A stretch of DNA of 64,000 nucleotides from GCA-003244245 sp963822695. Lineage in GTDB: Bacteria > Actinomycetota > Actinomycetes > Mycobacteriales > Pseudonocardiaceae. Each line of letters starts with the position of its first letter. Position 1 is the first letter of the stretch. This document shows positions 1-9,119 of the stretch, piece by piece. The position numbers and the translations under genes are program-made. Below the pieces are notes generated by a model, which worked only from the letters and a program-made list of their open reading frames with translations, had not been told where the DNA came from and searched no databases. Location of the stretch: positions 1 through 64,000 of the forward strand of contig CAWGJH010000001.1 in the NCBI GenBank assembly GCA_963822695.1. Direction: 5' to 3'.

Positions 1-34
1 AGGCGAGATTTATCGTTGCAATATCGTGCTCCGT

Positions 35-1363
35 CTACACTTCCTTCATCAACTCTCGCAACCACATTACTCCGTCATCTAGAGTTGACGTGGTATCGGC
101 TTTCTGCGCGGTGTGCAGCGTTTTCCGCAAGATGCTAGCCGTCCGACCCGAGCCCACTTCGCTAATGTAAGGAGCGAGCTTGGACACGAGCTGTTCAGCT
201 TCTTGCCAATCCCCCGCATTGACCAGGCTTTCGAATAAATAGACTGACCGACTGTAGATGCCTCGGATCCTGTGCTTAGGACTGGTAGCGAGCGCTTCGG
301 CAAAGATTGCAGCGGGCTTGTCGCGCTCACCGAGTTCTGCGTAGAGCACGGCTTCAAACCAGGCAAACTGCCGTTCATCAACCCAATAAGCCCAAGCTGG
401 GTCATCGTCACGAGGGCCATCGAGGTACAGTGCCGTAGCCTTCCGAAAAGAGCGCAGCGCTTCAGTTCGTTGCTGCTGTTGGGCTAGAGCGTGAGCACCA
501 CGAGCCAGGAAGAGGGATTCTATGCGCGGGCTGAGCCTGTCCGTTTCCAGGACTGACTGCACAATATGCAGGGCCTCACTAGGCCGGTTCAAATACTCAG
601 CCTGCATACTAATGTTTTGCAGGGTGAGTAGTTCAAGACTGCGATGGCCGGTCCACCGGAGATAATACAGGGCTTCGTGGTTAATGCGACGCATTGCGTC
701 TTGTTGATCGGCATCATAAAACAACCATCCGGCGATCTCAGCCAGTTCGCCGACTGTCGCATACAAATCACGCCGCAAATGCTTTGGGCAAGAGCTGGCC
801 CCGATGCGACGGTGCACTGAACGGAATAGGCGCAAGGCTTGGGTAGAAGTTTCGTTGCCGCCCACCTGCGCATCAAGTGTCAAGAGTTCTTGCATTCGGG
901 TGTGGAGATTAGCAATGAATTCCTCATCGATGGGTTCGACACTGGCGGGGCATGGGTCAGCCATCACGCCCCAGGGCGACACGGTGGTCACCATTCGTTC
1001 CTGATCATTCGGGTTAGCAGGAGCCTCCCAGGCCCCCCGCCCACCATCCCCGCTACCCGGTTGGTCGGCTTGGGCTAGCAGGTCAGATCCATGTGCGGAC
1101 AAGTCCTTAGTTTCTGGTGATACCAACAACTCCTCGATAGGCGATCCGAAATACCTTTCCAAAAGGCGTGCCGTGGCGGGACGCAACTGGTCTGATGTAC
1201 ACTGACCAGCGGCAAGCCTCTGCACGTGTCGAATACTCACCGTACCGACTTCGTTATTTTCGCGGGCGAATACTTCCAACTGCTCGGAGAATTCTTCCAA
1301 GGTAAGTCTGCGTTCCCGGATACGCTGTGCCAGCACCGTTCGTGCTGGGTATACTCTGGGCAT
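35..1363 (-). CDS. XRE-type helix-turn-helix regulator with TPR-like C-terminus
   Basis: Predicted cytoplasmic transcriptional regulator of about 442 residues. The first 75 residues look like a lambda-repressor-type helix-turn-helix (segments LEEFSEQLEVF and SIRHVQRLAAG), and the rest is alpha-helical, Ala/Leu/Tyr-rich sequence like the TPR-type sensor half of actinobacterial XRE regulators. The start is placed at the internal ATG because AGAGGGGG lies 4 bases before it; a longer reading frame begins 14 codons upstream without such a site. No partner gene is adjacent: the next gene on the right is an IS6-type transposase. The ligand and target are unknown. Confidence 0.7.
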   Translation of the reverse strand: MPRVYPARTVLAQRIRERRLTLEEFSEQLEVFARENNEVGTVSIRHVQRLAAGQCTSDQLRPATARLLERYFGSPIEELLVSPETKDLSAHGSDLLAQADQPGSGDGGRGAWEAPANPNDQERMVTTVSPWGVMADPCPASVEPIDEEFIANLHTRMQELLTLDAQVGGNETSTQALRLFRSVHRRIGASSCPKHLRRDLYATVGELAEIAGWLFYDADQQDAMRRINHEALYYLRWTGHRSLELLTLQNISMQAEYLNRPSEALHIVQSVLETDRLSPRIESLFLARGAHALAQQQQRTEALRSFRKATALYLDGPRDDDPAWAYWVDERQFAWFEAVLYAELGERDKPAAIFAEALATSPKHRIRGIYSRSVYLFESLVNAGDWQEAEQLVSKLAPYISEVGSGRTASILRKTLHTAQKADTTSTLDDGVMWLRELMKEV

Positions 1364-1745
1364 TGCACCCCCTCTCATGTACGCACGTCGACTACGACTA
1401 GTCACTTAATGTAGTTCTCGCTAGTCACAGGACCCTGCAATTGCCCCGCCTCGGCCGGCGCTCGCGGGGGTGTTCTCATCGGAATCGTTGGCACTGTCCT
1501 CTCGCTAGGTTGGTCGGCATCTCGGTTACGCGAAGATCGTAACTGACCCCAAGACGGGGGGCGACCAAGACGGGGAGCGACACTGGTGACCTCGCGTAAT
1601 CAAGTGTCGCGTGTTCTATGCCGTCGGCACAGTGGGTTCACCTGGCGTGATCACCTGCTGCGTAGCGGGTCCAGGTTCCGCCGGCCTCGGTGACCAGGCG
1701 GGCGGTGTGGTCGGGGTTGTAGCCGAGGGGCTGTTGCGTTAGTGG
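1364..1745. other. Intergenic, upstream of the IS6-type transposase
   Basis: No convincing gene. The left part must hold the promoter of the regulator on the minus strand. Around 1535 to 1580 there is a short imperfect direct repeat (gacgggg-gcgac twice). The right 100 bases probably belong to the left end of the IS6-type element, but I could not define a terminal inverted repeat. Confidence 0.4.
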
Positions 1746-2489
1746 ATGACAGCCTCCCTCAGGCAGGCTGAGCCGATGCGTCGTCGACACCGTCGAGTAC
1801 CTCCGCCGAGGTCTAGCTTCGCTGGGTTCCGGTTTCCTCGTGAGGTCATCGTGCTGGCGGTGCGCTGGTACCTGCGCTACGGCCTGTCCTACCGCGACGT
1901 GGAAGAACTGCTCGCCGAGCGTGGCGTCACCGTTAACCACGTCACGATCTACCGTTGGGTGCAACGGTTCACGCCACTGTTGATCGACGCAGCCCAGCCC
2001 TGCCGACACGCTCCGGGAGATCGCTGGTTCGTCAACGAAACCTACGTCAAGATCACCGGGCGGTGGGTCTACCTGTACCGCGCGATCGACCAGTCCGGGC
2101 AGGTCATCGACGTGCTGGTCTCCGAGAAGCGGGATCTGGCGGCCACCCGCCGATTCTTCACCCGGGCGCTGACCACCACCACACTCACCCCGGTCGAGGT
2201 CATTACCGACAAGGCGGCGGTCTACTCGCATGTCCTCGAGGAGTTAGCTCCAGGCGCCTGGCATCACACCGAGCCCTACGCCAACAACCGGATCGAAGCC
2301 GACCACGGCCGCCTGAAATCCCGGCTGCGAGCGATGCGCGGGCTCAAACAGCTCCGCTGCGCACGCGTGATCACCACCGGGCACGCGTTCATCCAGAACA
2401 TCCGCCGCGGACACTACGAACTCGGGATCGAGGAACCGCTGAACTTGCGGGTCCTGGCTGCCTTCACCGAGCTGACCCAGGCGATCTGA
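1746..2489 (+). CDS. IS6-family DDE transposase, first catalytic Asp changed to Asn
   Basis: The protein has about 247 residues and the normal layout of IS6/IS26 transposases: a helix-turn-helix (LSYRDVEELLAERGV, HVTIYRWVQR) and an RNase-H-like catalytic core. The second acid is in VITDKAAVY and the glutamate in NRIEADHGRLK. Where IS26 has DETYVKV, this protein reads VNETYVKI, so the first catalytic Asp is Asn (codon AAC instead of GAC). If the base is correct, the enzyme should be unable to cut or join DNA. The start could also be 10 codons downstream. Remnants of a different IS6-type transposase lie just downstream. Confidence 0.85.
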   Translation: MTASLRQAEPMRRRHRRVPPPRSSFAGFRFPREVIVLAVRWYLRYGLSYRDVEELLAERGVTVNHVTIYRWVQRFTPLLIDAAQPCRHAPGDRWFVNETYVKITGRWVYLYRAIDQSGQVIDVLVSEKRDLAATRRFFTRALTTTTLTPVEVITDKAAVYSHVLEELAPGAWHHTEPYANNRIEADHGRLKSRLRAMRGLKQLRCARVITTGHAFIQNIRRGHYELGIEEPLNLRVLAAFTELTQAI

Positions 2490-2544
2490 TCAGACCACGG
2501 AAACAGATCCAGGCTGCCACCGCTTCGCACAACGCAACAGCGCC

Positions 2545-2677
2545 CACCGCTTCAGCACCTGGAACGAAGTCACCGGGCTGACCACGGCCGCCTGAACACC
2601 CCAGACGGGACCGACTACCCCCCTCAACCAGGCACTGGGTGATCTCCCTAGCTCGTCCGACCGAACAAGTTGACGAT
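2545..2677. repeat. Diverged copy of the segment at 9046-9173 (IS6-type 3' end plus toxin 3' end)
   Basis: This stretch reads almost like 9046-9173. On the plus strand it ends an IS6-type transposase (RFSTWNEVTGLTTAA then stop). On the minus strand it holds the last 20 or so codons of the MazF/PemK-like toxin encoded intact at 9120-9524, here with a TAG replacing a Ser codon (CTAG near 2651). The rest of the toxin is absent, so it is a duplicated scrap. Similarity was judged by eye. Confidence 0.75.
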
Positions 2678-2830
2678 GCCATTCGGACTGTGGGATTATG
2701 ATCTCAGCCCAGGATCCGTGGAACGTGAGTGACTCGAGGGTCACAAGTAAAAGTTGAGGAGATTTCGACTCGTAAACATATTGCCGCACTATCCAAAATA
2801 ATTCCACCTACGATGAATAGAGAGTATTCC

Positions 2831-3376
2831 ATGGACAAGCTGAAATCGGCCAAATATTCTCGCTATTTCCAAGCTGCGGATGTTAATGGTGACGGCGTCA
2901 TCGCTCAAGAAGATCTAGTACTCATGAGCCAGCGGTACATTGATGTCAGGAATGTCCCTCAGGACTCTCCTAAAGCCAAGCAGCTCAACGAACTGGTGGC
3001 GAATCTCTGGACCCAGATTATTGCTCCCTGTGACCGCGACGGCGACGGCAAGGTAACTCGCGAGGAGATGCTTGCCGGATTTGATGACGCGCTAATCGAT
3101 AAGTCGGCCTATCCTGATCAGATTGGGTCAATCGCCAATCTGTTCTTTGATCTCGCTGACGCCAACGACGATGGAACTATAGACAAAAAGGAATTTACCC
3201 ACATTTTTGGGGTTGGTGGTCAGTCGTCGGAAGCTGACTGCGCCGACGTATTTCGACAATTGGATCTAGATTCTTCTGGCGGACTCTCCCGAGAGGAGTT
3301 CCACAAGGCCGTAATAGAGTTCTTCTACGGTACTGATCCTGCGGCACCCGCCAATCATCTCTTCGGCCACCTCTGA
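2831..3376 (+). CDS. Calerythrin-type EF-hand calcium-binding protein
   Basis: Small acidic cytoplasmic protein (about 181 residues) with four EF-hand loops: DVNGDGVIAQED, DRDGDGKVTREE, DANDDGTIDKKE and DLDSSGGLSREE. The first three have the full Asp/Asn/Gly/Glu ligand pattern; the fourth has Ser-Gly in the middle. Spacing and termini resemble calerythrin of Saccharopolyspora erythraea, a four-EF-hand protein proposed as a calcium buffer or sensor. The reading frame is open from a GTG at 2729. I chose the ATG at 2831 because its N-terminus matches the family; 2813 is an alternative. It stands alone, and its A/T-richer codons differ from the core genes, hinting at acquisition. Confidence 0.85.
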   Translation: MDKLKSAKYSRYFQAADVNGDGVIAQEDLVLMSQRYIDVRNVPQDSPKAKQLNELVANLWTQIIAPCDRDGDGKVTREEMLAGFDDALIDKSAYPDQIGSIANLFFDLADANDDGTIDKKEFTHIFGVGGQSSEADCADVFRQLDLDSSGGLSREEFHKAVIEFFYGTDPAAPANHLFGHL

Positions 3377-4034
3377 GTGTGCGTCTTGAAATTGGAGTGG
3401 GGCTCGGCGGGGGGCTTCCGCTCCAGCGGCGGCGCCCAACGCTTCCTAGCGAGAGTGGAAAAACCGTGGTTGCGACATGAGGTCGCACGTTGAGAGTGAC
3501 TGCGTGGAGGAGGTCGGCTGATGTCGAGGACGTAGTCCGGGTCAGTGTTCAAGACCTGTCCCCACCCTAATGGGGGCTACCGAGTCGTCGTAGGGAAGGC
3601 TCGGCGCCGGTAGCCGCCGGCAGGTGAGCACTCTCCACGCCCTGGATTCTATTGGAGTCATAGTGTCAGATCGTGGGCGTTGTCAACGAGACCGGGAAAA
3701 ACCGGGGGAGGCAGCGCTGAGCTGGGAGTTCAGTGTCGGCGGGTAAGGCCGCCCACCGCGAACTGGAGAACGTTGAGGGCCAACCAGCTACACGCCACAG
3801 CGAACACGCTCCCCCGGTGAGTGCTGCCTCCCCCGGTTTTTCCCGGTCTCCGAGTAACAGCCTCTCCATCGGGGAGACGCACCGGGCCAAGATCATCCCA
3901 TTGCCGGTTTTACCCGTATCTTGGTCGGCCCCCTGATAGATCCTGTCAGCGGTGGCGGGCGTGCGTCGAACCGGATCCGGCCGGCGTCCGTCGCACACCG
4001 TGCAGGAGTGGCCGTGCACGTGGCGAGCGGCCGG
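3377..4034. other. Intergenic region carrying a MITE-like element
   Basis: No gene is supported in either strand; the open frames here are short and have no recognisable sequence. The only structure seen is the inverted-repeat element annotated separately at 3688-3851. Confidence 0.5.
3688..3851. mobile_element. MITE-like element with perfect 28-base inverted repeats
   Basis: A 164-base segment is bounded by perfect 28-base inverted repeats: 3688-3715 begins gagaccgggaaaaaccgg and 3824-3851 is its exact reverse complement. It has no coding capacity. The end sequence resembles the end of the ISKra4-type remnant at 15259-15280 (gaccggggaaaatcgggg), so it may be a non-autonomous relative mobilised by such a transposase. 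No target duplication was identified with confidence. Confidence 0.65.
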
Positions 4035-4337
4035 CTAGTCAAAATCGAAGGCAGCCTTAAGGGCGATGTCGACTTGAGCCATTTCGTCGGCAGTCGCAAG
4101 GTCAACTCGTTCACCTAACCGAGTCCTGATCACCCGCTCAACGCTGACAACGACGGCCCAGTGCGGGCCGATCCGCGGAGCCAAGATGCTGTTGGGATCT
4201 CGATCAAGCAGGTGAACACCGAGTACCCATGGGATGTCCGCGTTGTTGATGGCATCCGATGAGACGATCAACCTTTTGACCGAGATGCCTGGTCGAGGCA
4301 AGACGGGCTCGTAGGACCAGACCTCACCGCGTCGCAT
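4035..4337 (-). CDS. MazF/PemK-like toxin (type II toxin-antitoxin)
   Basis: The 100-residue protein begins MRRGEVWSYEP and contains KRLIVSSD, the beta-barrel N-terminus typical of the MazF/PemK/CcdB-like fold; known members are ribosome-independent mRNA endonucleases. It is the second gene of a two-gene unit, starting 3 bases after the stop of the putative antitoxin. Its sequence is divergent, so RNase activity is inferred from fold and context only. Confidence 0.7.
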   Translation of the reverse strand: MRRGEVWSYEPVLPRPGISVKRLIVSSDAINNADIPWVLGVHLLDRDPNSILAPRIGPHWAVVVSVERVIRTRLGERVDLATADEMAQVDIALKAAFDFD

Positions 4338-4340
4338 GGG

Positions 4341-4601
4341 CTACGGAGAGTACAGACCTCCAGCAGGCAGCTCGGCAAGGGCCTGGTCGGCAAGGGCCTG
4401 GTCGTACTCCTCGTCTGATGCTGCGACGTACTCAGGGTTGGCGGCTAAGAAGGCCGCCAGCGCGTCAACCTCGGCACGAAGGGCCAGCTCACGTAGCGCG
4501 GCAGATGCCGCTGCGGCCATGTCAGCACGTCGGACGCAGCCCTGGCGTTCGAAGTAGGCGGCAGTCGTGTCGTCGAGCTCCACCTCAAGGCGTTGGCTCA
4601 T
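4341..4601 (-). CDS. Putative antitoxin partner of the PemK-like toxin
   Basis: Small acidic protein of about 86 residues (MSQRLEVELDDTTAAYFER...) immediately upstream of the toxin gene, same strand, 3-base gap. The N-terminal strand followed by helices suggests a ribbon-helix-helix-like DNA-binding domain, and the acidic tail would bind toxin. Antitoxins of this kind normally repress their own operon. The start is the ATG beginning MSQRLEVEL; an upstream in-frame start adds 21 residues that do not look like coding sequence. Confidence 0.65.
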   Translation of the reverse strand: MSQRLEVELDDTTAAYFERQGCVRRADMAAAASAALRELALRAEVDALAAFLAANPEYVAASDEEYDQALADQALAELPAGGLYSP

Positions 4602-4903
4602 GCTTGTCCATACTACGGACAGTCCCAGGGAGCTTGACAAGAGGGCTTCGCATGGTGACTTCACGCGATGACTTGCGGTGGCGGTCTACTGAGGCGAAGC
4701 AGGCCAGCTCTCGATTGTACCCAAAGTGCATAATGGGTGCAAATGGGGTGCAGCCAAGATACGGACAGAAGCCGCCATCAGTCGATCTTGAATGGGGATT
4801 TCCGCTGTTCAGATGGGTACGGCAGGCATCGTCAACTTGGGCGGCGGCCTGGTGACTGGGATGATCGGCGGATCGTCTGCGTGGAGCGTCGAGGGGGGCT
4901 GGG
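4602..4903. other. Gap with no feature seen
   Basis: I see no gene, hairpin or repeat that I can support. The right portion is probably the left end of the IS6-type remnant that starts at about 4904. Confidence 0.4.
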
Positions 4904-4985
4904 ATGGTGGGCACCGGTGCGCCGTCGTATAAGGGGTTCCGCTTCCCGGTGGAGATCATCAGTCACTGTGTGTGGCTGTACCACG
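4904..4985 (+). mobile_element. IS6-type transposase, N-terminal fragment only
   Basis: The plus strand encodes APSYKGFRFPVEIISHCVWLYH, which matches the start of IS6-type transposases of the RFPxEIIxxCVWLYHRF group. Similarity stops abruptly near 4984, where the sequence becomes the 3' end of the patatin-like pseudogene on the other strand. A matching transposase C-terminus lies at 8955-9093, so one IS copy may have been split or two copies truncated. Confidence 0.7.
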
Positions 4986-6587
4986 GGTATGAGCGGGATA
5001 CGCCAGAAACCCGCCGTAGATCTTTAGATGGCCTGGTCAGCGGTCGCTGGGGATGCTGCAGGAGGTCGGCCGCCTCTTCACCACAGGCGCGGAGCTCGCC
5101 GATCCGCGCGTCGTCCATGTCGAGGTTCATCCCGCCTTGATCCGACCACAGATACACGGTCACGATCCGGTCGCGGTACCCGGGCATCCGCATCTGGGCG
5201 TTGTCCACCCAGTTCTGCATCGTCGAGGCGATCGCTCCGGCGAAGCGCGGCAAGGTCGGGCTTGCGCTTTCGTCATCATCGATGTTGGTCCACGTGCCCT
5301 GGATGCCCTGCTGATTGTCCGCAGCCAGCCGGGCGCAGGGGCGGGCACGCTTCGGTGAGCCCGGAGCCGGGCGCGGTGCGTGCCGAGATCGCAGATTGAC
5401 TGCGAAACTCGGTCGGCCCGGCAGCGGCGCGTCGAAGAACTGTAGCGGCATGTTCGAGGTGATGCCCCCGTCGGAGAGCCAGCAGCGGCTCAGCGGTAGC
5501 TTCGATGCTGCCTTCGCCTTCAGCGCCACTCCTTGATGGCCTCTTGGGTGCGCTTGCGAGAGAAGTCGACCTTGTACAGCGGGACCGCGCTCAGCAGCAG
5601 AGGAAAACTCAAGCTCAGCCACGCGGCGACGACGATCGGAAGGTCGGCCACCCGCATCCGTTCGTACCCCTGGGCCCGAGCCAGGTGCGTGATCAAGTCG
5701 AATTCACGTTGCTCGGATGGTGAGCGGTGGGTGATGGCGGGCGCCTCAAGCATCACGTCGATCACACGCTCCGGGAACAACTCACGGAATTCGCGTGTCA
5801 CCTCAAGATTGATCCGACGCAGACTGCGGTCACGCAAGCATGCCCGTCTGTCCTCGATGGTGTCCGCACCCCACAGCTCGGCCAGCGTCAACGGCCGGCC
5901 CCCGACCCAGCCAGACGCCTCGTCGATCAGCGCCGACAGCCACGGTTTCAGCGCAGCAGCGGACCCCGAGCCGTTGACCACACCCAGGTAGTTGCGAGGC
6001 ACCTCGACAAACAACCTGTGCAGCAACGCCCACGCGGTGCCTACCACCAGACCAACAGCGGCGAGCAGCACCGCCACCATCGCGAGCAGCACCGCCACCC
6101 ACACCGGGCGGGCTGCAAACACCCCGATGACCAGCACCGCGACCCCGGGCAGAGTGCTCACCAGGATCCGCCACCAACCAGTTGACGAGAGGGTCTCACC
6201 ACACATCGTTGCTTGCGCCGCTCCGATGATTCGGCGCAACGGACATGTCATGGCGCCTTGTGCCGCGGTGAGCACGCGAAAGAGCGGGCTCGTCGCGCGC
6301 TGCGGCTCGAACAGCGCCAGCAGGGTGGTGCTCCCCGACTTCCCGGTTTCGCCCAATCGGCGCAGCAGGTCAGCCAGCACTCCATACCCGTTGACCCCGT
6401 GCTGGCGGCCGTATTCCGCCGCCGCGGTGGCTGCCGCCGCGATCGCCCCCCGCCGAGGCACCGCCAACGTTTATGAAGCGGTACTTCTGCGCCAACATAC
6501 CACTGGCGGGTACAGCACCCCGCTGGTAATCCCGCCCTTCAGCGTGATATCACACGTTGCGTCGGAGCCATCCACAGAGTGCGCCAT
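4963..6587 (-). pseudogene. Patatin-like phospholipase, broken by several frameshifts
   Basis: Parts of a patatin-related lipid acyl hydrolase lie in shifting frames. The oxyanion region KGGITSGVLYP is near 6530, followed by a frameshift. The nucleophile motif GGASAG (G-x-S-x-G) is readable only in a second frame near 6455, where an extra G in a G-run restores the first frame. A long middle part with two membrane-like stretches follows. A third shift near 5520 comes before the catalytic SDGG motif and the tail MPGYRDRIVTVYLWSDQGG. No intact product is possible. Its 3' end abuts an IS6 fragment. Confidence 0.8.
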
Positions 6588-6826
6588 ACCCTGCTCCGTC
6601 TCGGTCAGCGCCGCTGGGTTATCCACGCGGCGCACCGTCTGTTTTATGCCTTTCGTAAAGGATGTTGAGGAGTTATAGATCCAGTCGCGATGTGGATCAT
6701 GTGTCAGCGGGCGAGGTAGCACGGATGCGCGCCGAAAGCCGTTATCGCAGGCAGGAACGCCCCTCAGCACGAGGCCGTCGCTGGAGGCTGTCATGTCTCG
6801 TCACGTTGACGAGGTGAGCCGTGCCG

Positions 6827-7843
6827 TTAGGTGGGCGTGAACTCGAGGAGTGTCCGGTTCACGGCCACTTGGGTGGTTGAGCTCAGCGTGAGGTGGTGTT
6901 GGGCGGCGAGGGTGGTGAGCTCGGCTTGGCTGCGTTCGCGGCCGCCGAAGAACACCATCATGGCCAGGTCGATGCCGGTGTCGGCGTTGTGGTCTCGCAT
7001 GGCTTCGATCACTAGGATGTTGCCGCTGGTGCCGGCGGCCATGGCGCATTGGCCCAGGATCAGGTGGGCGTGCTGGTCGTCCCAGTCGTGGAGGATGTCG
7101 TGGAGGATGTAGGCGTCCGCGCCGGTTGGTAAGGGGTCGAAGAAGCTTCCTGCCGTTGTGGTGGCTCGATGGGTGAGGCCGGCTGTGGCGAACGCGTCGG
7201 CAGCGCGGGTGGCGGTGGCCGGTAGATCGACGAGCTGGCCGTGGAGTTCGGGGTGAGCGTCGAGGATGGCGGCGAGCAGGCTGCCTTGCCCTCCCCCGAC
7301 GTCGACCAGCCTGGGGTAGCGGCTCCAGTCGAACCGTCGCGCGATCTGCTCTGCTTTGATCCGAATGCGGCGGGTCATCTTCGCGTCGAACGACGATTGC
7401 AGCGCGGGGGTCGCAGCCAAGTCGGTCCAGAAGTCCCGGCCGTAGTGGCGCTCGTACCCGGAACGCCCGGTTGCGACGGTGTGTAGCAGCTCGACGAATG
7501 CCAGCTCCGCGCGCCCCAGCGCCGAGCCGATGTCCAGATCGTCGCGCAGCGTGGCGCCGGCGATCTCTTCGCGGAGGCAGTCGCCCAGCTCGTTATTCCG
7601 GTACCGGCCGTCGATGTGCTCGAGGACCCGTAGGGAGATGAGGTGATCGAGCAGCCGGGTCAACGCCACCGGTGAGGTGCGAGTCCAGGCCGCGAGATCC
7701 GCAGCGGTGGCACCATGCCCACCGATCAGATCGGGCAGACGTAGTGTGGCCGCTACCCGCAGCGCCATTGGCGTCGCCAAACCTGCCATGTCCCGCAGCG
7801 CTGCTTCGCGGGATCGTCGCGCGGCCGCCGCCTGGTTGTTCAC
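6827..7843 (-). CDS. SAM-dependent O-methyltransferase (acetylserotonin-OMT type)
   Basis: Small-molecule O-methyltransferase of about 338 residues: an N-terminal winged-helix dimerisation domain (MALRVAATLRLPDLI...) and a Rossmann SAM domain with DVGGGQGSLL. The HDILHDWDD segment carries the His that acts as general base in this family. The closest type is actinobacterial antibiotic and pigment methyltransferases. The start is set at the GTG at 7843 because CAAAGGAG lies 9 bases upstream; a longer frame to 7906 exists. Neighbours are pseudogenes, so the substrate cannot be inferred. Confidence 0.85.
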   Translation of the reverse strand: MNNQAAAARRSREAALRDMAGLATPMALRVAATLRLPDLIGGHGATAADLAAWTRTSPVALTRLLDHLISLRVLEHIDGRYRNNELGDCLREEIAGATLRDDLDIGSALGRAELAFVELLHTVATGRSGYERHYGRDFWTDLAATPALQSSFDAKMTRRIRIKAEQIARRFDWSRYPRLVDVGGGQGSLLAAILDAHPELHGQLVDLPATATRAADAFATAGLTHRATTTAGSFFDPLPTGADAYILHDILHDWDDQHAHLILGQCAMAAGTSGNILVIEAMRDHNADTGIDLAMMVFFGGRERSQAELTTLAAQHHLTLSSTTQVAVNRTLLEFTPT

Positions 7844-8028
7844 GCCAGTTTTCTCCTTTGCAGACAGCGCCCGCTGGTGCTTGTCCTGGTCAGTGATGGT
7901 TTCCACAGCGGGTGCTGAGTGGATGCTCCAGTTGTGGCTGCGTAACCAGGCGGTGAGCGCAGGGGGTCACTGCTCGAGTGGCAGATTCGCGGGTAGTCCG
8001 GTGACCAGTGGGCCGTCACCCCACAGAT

Positions 8029-8382
8029 CGCACTCGTGGTGTCGATGCCCTGCTCGAGGAACCGGAACGAGACTCCCCGGCGGGCGAGCTCGTCGAGCAG
8101 GGTCACCAGGTGGACTGTGGAGCGACCGACCCGGTCCAAGCGGGTCGCGACCAGCACGTCGCCGAAGCGCAACGCCTTGTACAGCGCGTCCCAGCCCGGC
8201 CTGGAAGACTTCGCTCCGGAGGTGTGATCGGTGGAGAGCTGATCGGGATGCACGCCAGCGCGCAGCAGCGCGTCGCGTTGGGCGTCGGGGTTCTGCTCGA
8301 GGGGGGACACCCTCGCGTAGCCATGCAACACGACTGTCGAGAATAGCGACTGCAACCGTTGGTCGTCGTTGTTCTCCGACAC
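8029..8382 (-). pseudogene. Serine recombinase/resolvase catalytic domain, truncated
   Basis: The frame encodes the N-terminal resolvase/invertase domain: the catalytic Ser in GYARVS, then DHTSGAKSSRPGW, LVATRLDRVGRST and a helix ending GIDTTS. Similarity ends there, and the frame continues into unrelated sequence that runs into the methyltransferase start. The C-terminal DNA-binding helix-turn-helix is missing, so recombination activity is not expected. Confidence 0.75.
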
Positions 8383-8446
8383 GGGTTTTCGACTCTGGCG
8401 ACCTGCGGAAGCTTCCGAGAAAGACGAGCGTCGGTCAAGATACATA

Positions 8447-8572
8447 CACCTTGGTGTGAGCGTCGGCACTGACGGCGCGGTGTATATCGCCGACCACCAC
8501 GCCAGAAGAATCCGCAAAATAGACTTTACCGGCCTCATCACCACGGTTGCGGGCCCGGCCACCGATGGCTAG
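8447..8572 (+). pseudogene. NHL-repeat protein fragment
   Basis: About 40 codons encode one NHL beta-propeller repeat (GVSVGTDGAVYIADHHARRI then RKIDFTGLITTVAG) ending at a stop. NHL proteins have several such repeats, so this is a scrap of a larger gene. Confidence 0.65.
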
Positions 8573-8742
8573 CCCAGTTTCCTGGCTGGCAGAGCAGTGC
8601 GCACTCGTCCAGGCATTCACTGTGCGTCCAGTAGATAGGTGGTTGATCATGTGAGTGGTTGACAACGCTGTCGTAAGCTCGTCGTCGCTTGCCGGTGTGA
8701 GTCCGCGGGAAAGACCGAATGCTGGCGGTGAACGGCGTCGGT

Positions 8743-8775
8743 AAGCCGTGTGCGGGAGAACCGCATGCACGGTTT
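8743..8775 (+). ncRNA. Group II intron domain V, remnant of an intron 3' end
   Basis: The 33 bases fold as a bacterial group II domain V: the AAGCCGTG and CACGGTTT strands pair, then TGCGG and CCGCA form the upper stem, closed by a GAGA loop. This matches the usual AGCCGTnTGC...GCAnGCACGGTT form. No intron-encoded protein or 5' end is visible nearby, so only a 3' fragment survives. It is unrelated in sequence to the intact intron at 60717-63150. Confidence 0.7.
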
Positions 8776-8954
8776 GACGGGCGGGAGCTGGAAACGAGAC
8801 AACACCGGCCATGGCCACCGTAGTGGGACAGCCTCGTGGGAAACCGCAGGAACATAAGGATCTTCGCCTGGTACATCACGCCGACACCTTCTGATCTTGC
8901 AAGCATGTAGTAATTGGCGTTGTACCAAGGCCACGTGGGGCGAGAGGAGCCGTG

Positions 8955-9093
8955 GCGCGCAACGGTTCTTGTCCGCGTTCAGTGGGATATCGCCGCACGG
9001 CGTCACCGGCTCAGTGCCGATGCCTACCGCCGCGAGATGGTCAACCGCTTCAGCACCTGGAACGAAGTCACCGGACTGACCACGGCCGCCTGA
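8955..9093 (+). mobile_element. IS6-type transposase, C-terminal fragment
   Basis: Two overlapping frames encode the tail of an IS6-type transposase: AQRFLSAFSGIS, then after a shift RHRLSADAYRREMVNRFSTW and NEVTGLTTAA. The QRFLS...RHRLS...R...F.TW pattern is typical of the family's C-terminus. The internal shift and lack of the core show it is dead. The last part is repeated at 2545-2677. Confidence 0.65.
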
Positions 9094-9119
9094 ACCGAGA
9101 CGAGACAGACTACCCCGCC

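Noticed and set aside
1638..2231. 197-codon minus-strand ORF
   Set aside because: It lies antisense to the IS6 transposase and has no recognisable domain.
7840..8028. C-terminal half of the serine recombinase
   Set aside because: The frame is open, but the sequence after GIDTTS has no similarity to resolvases and overlaps the methyltransferase start, so the protein is considered truncated.
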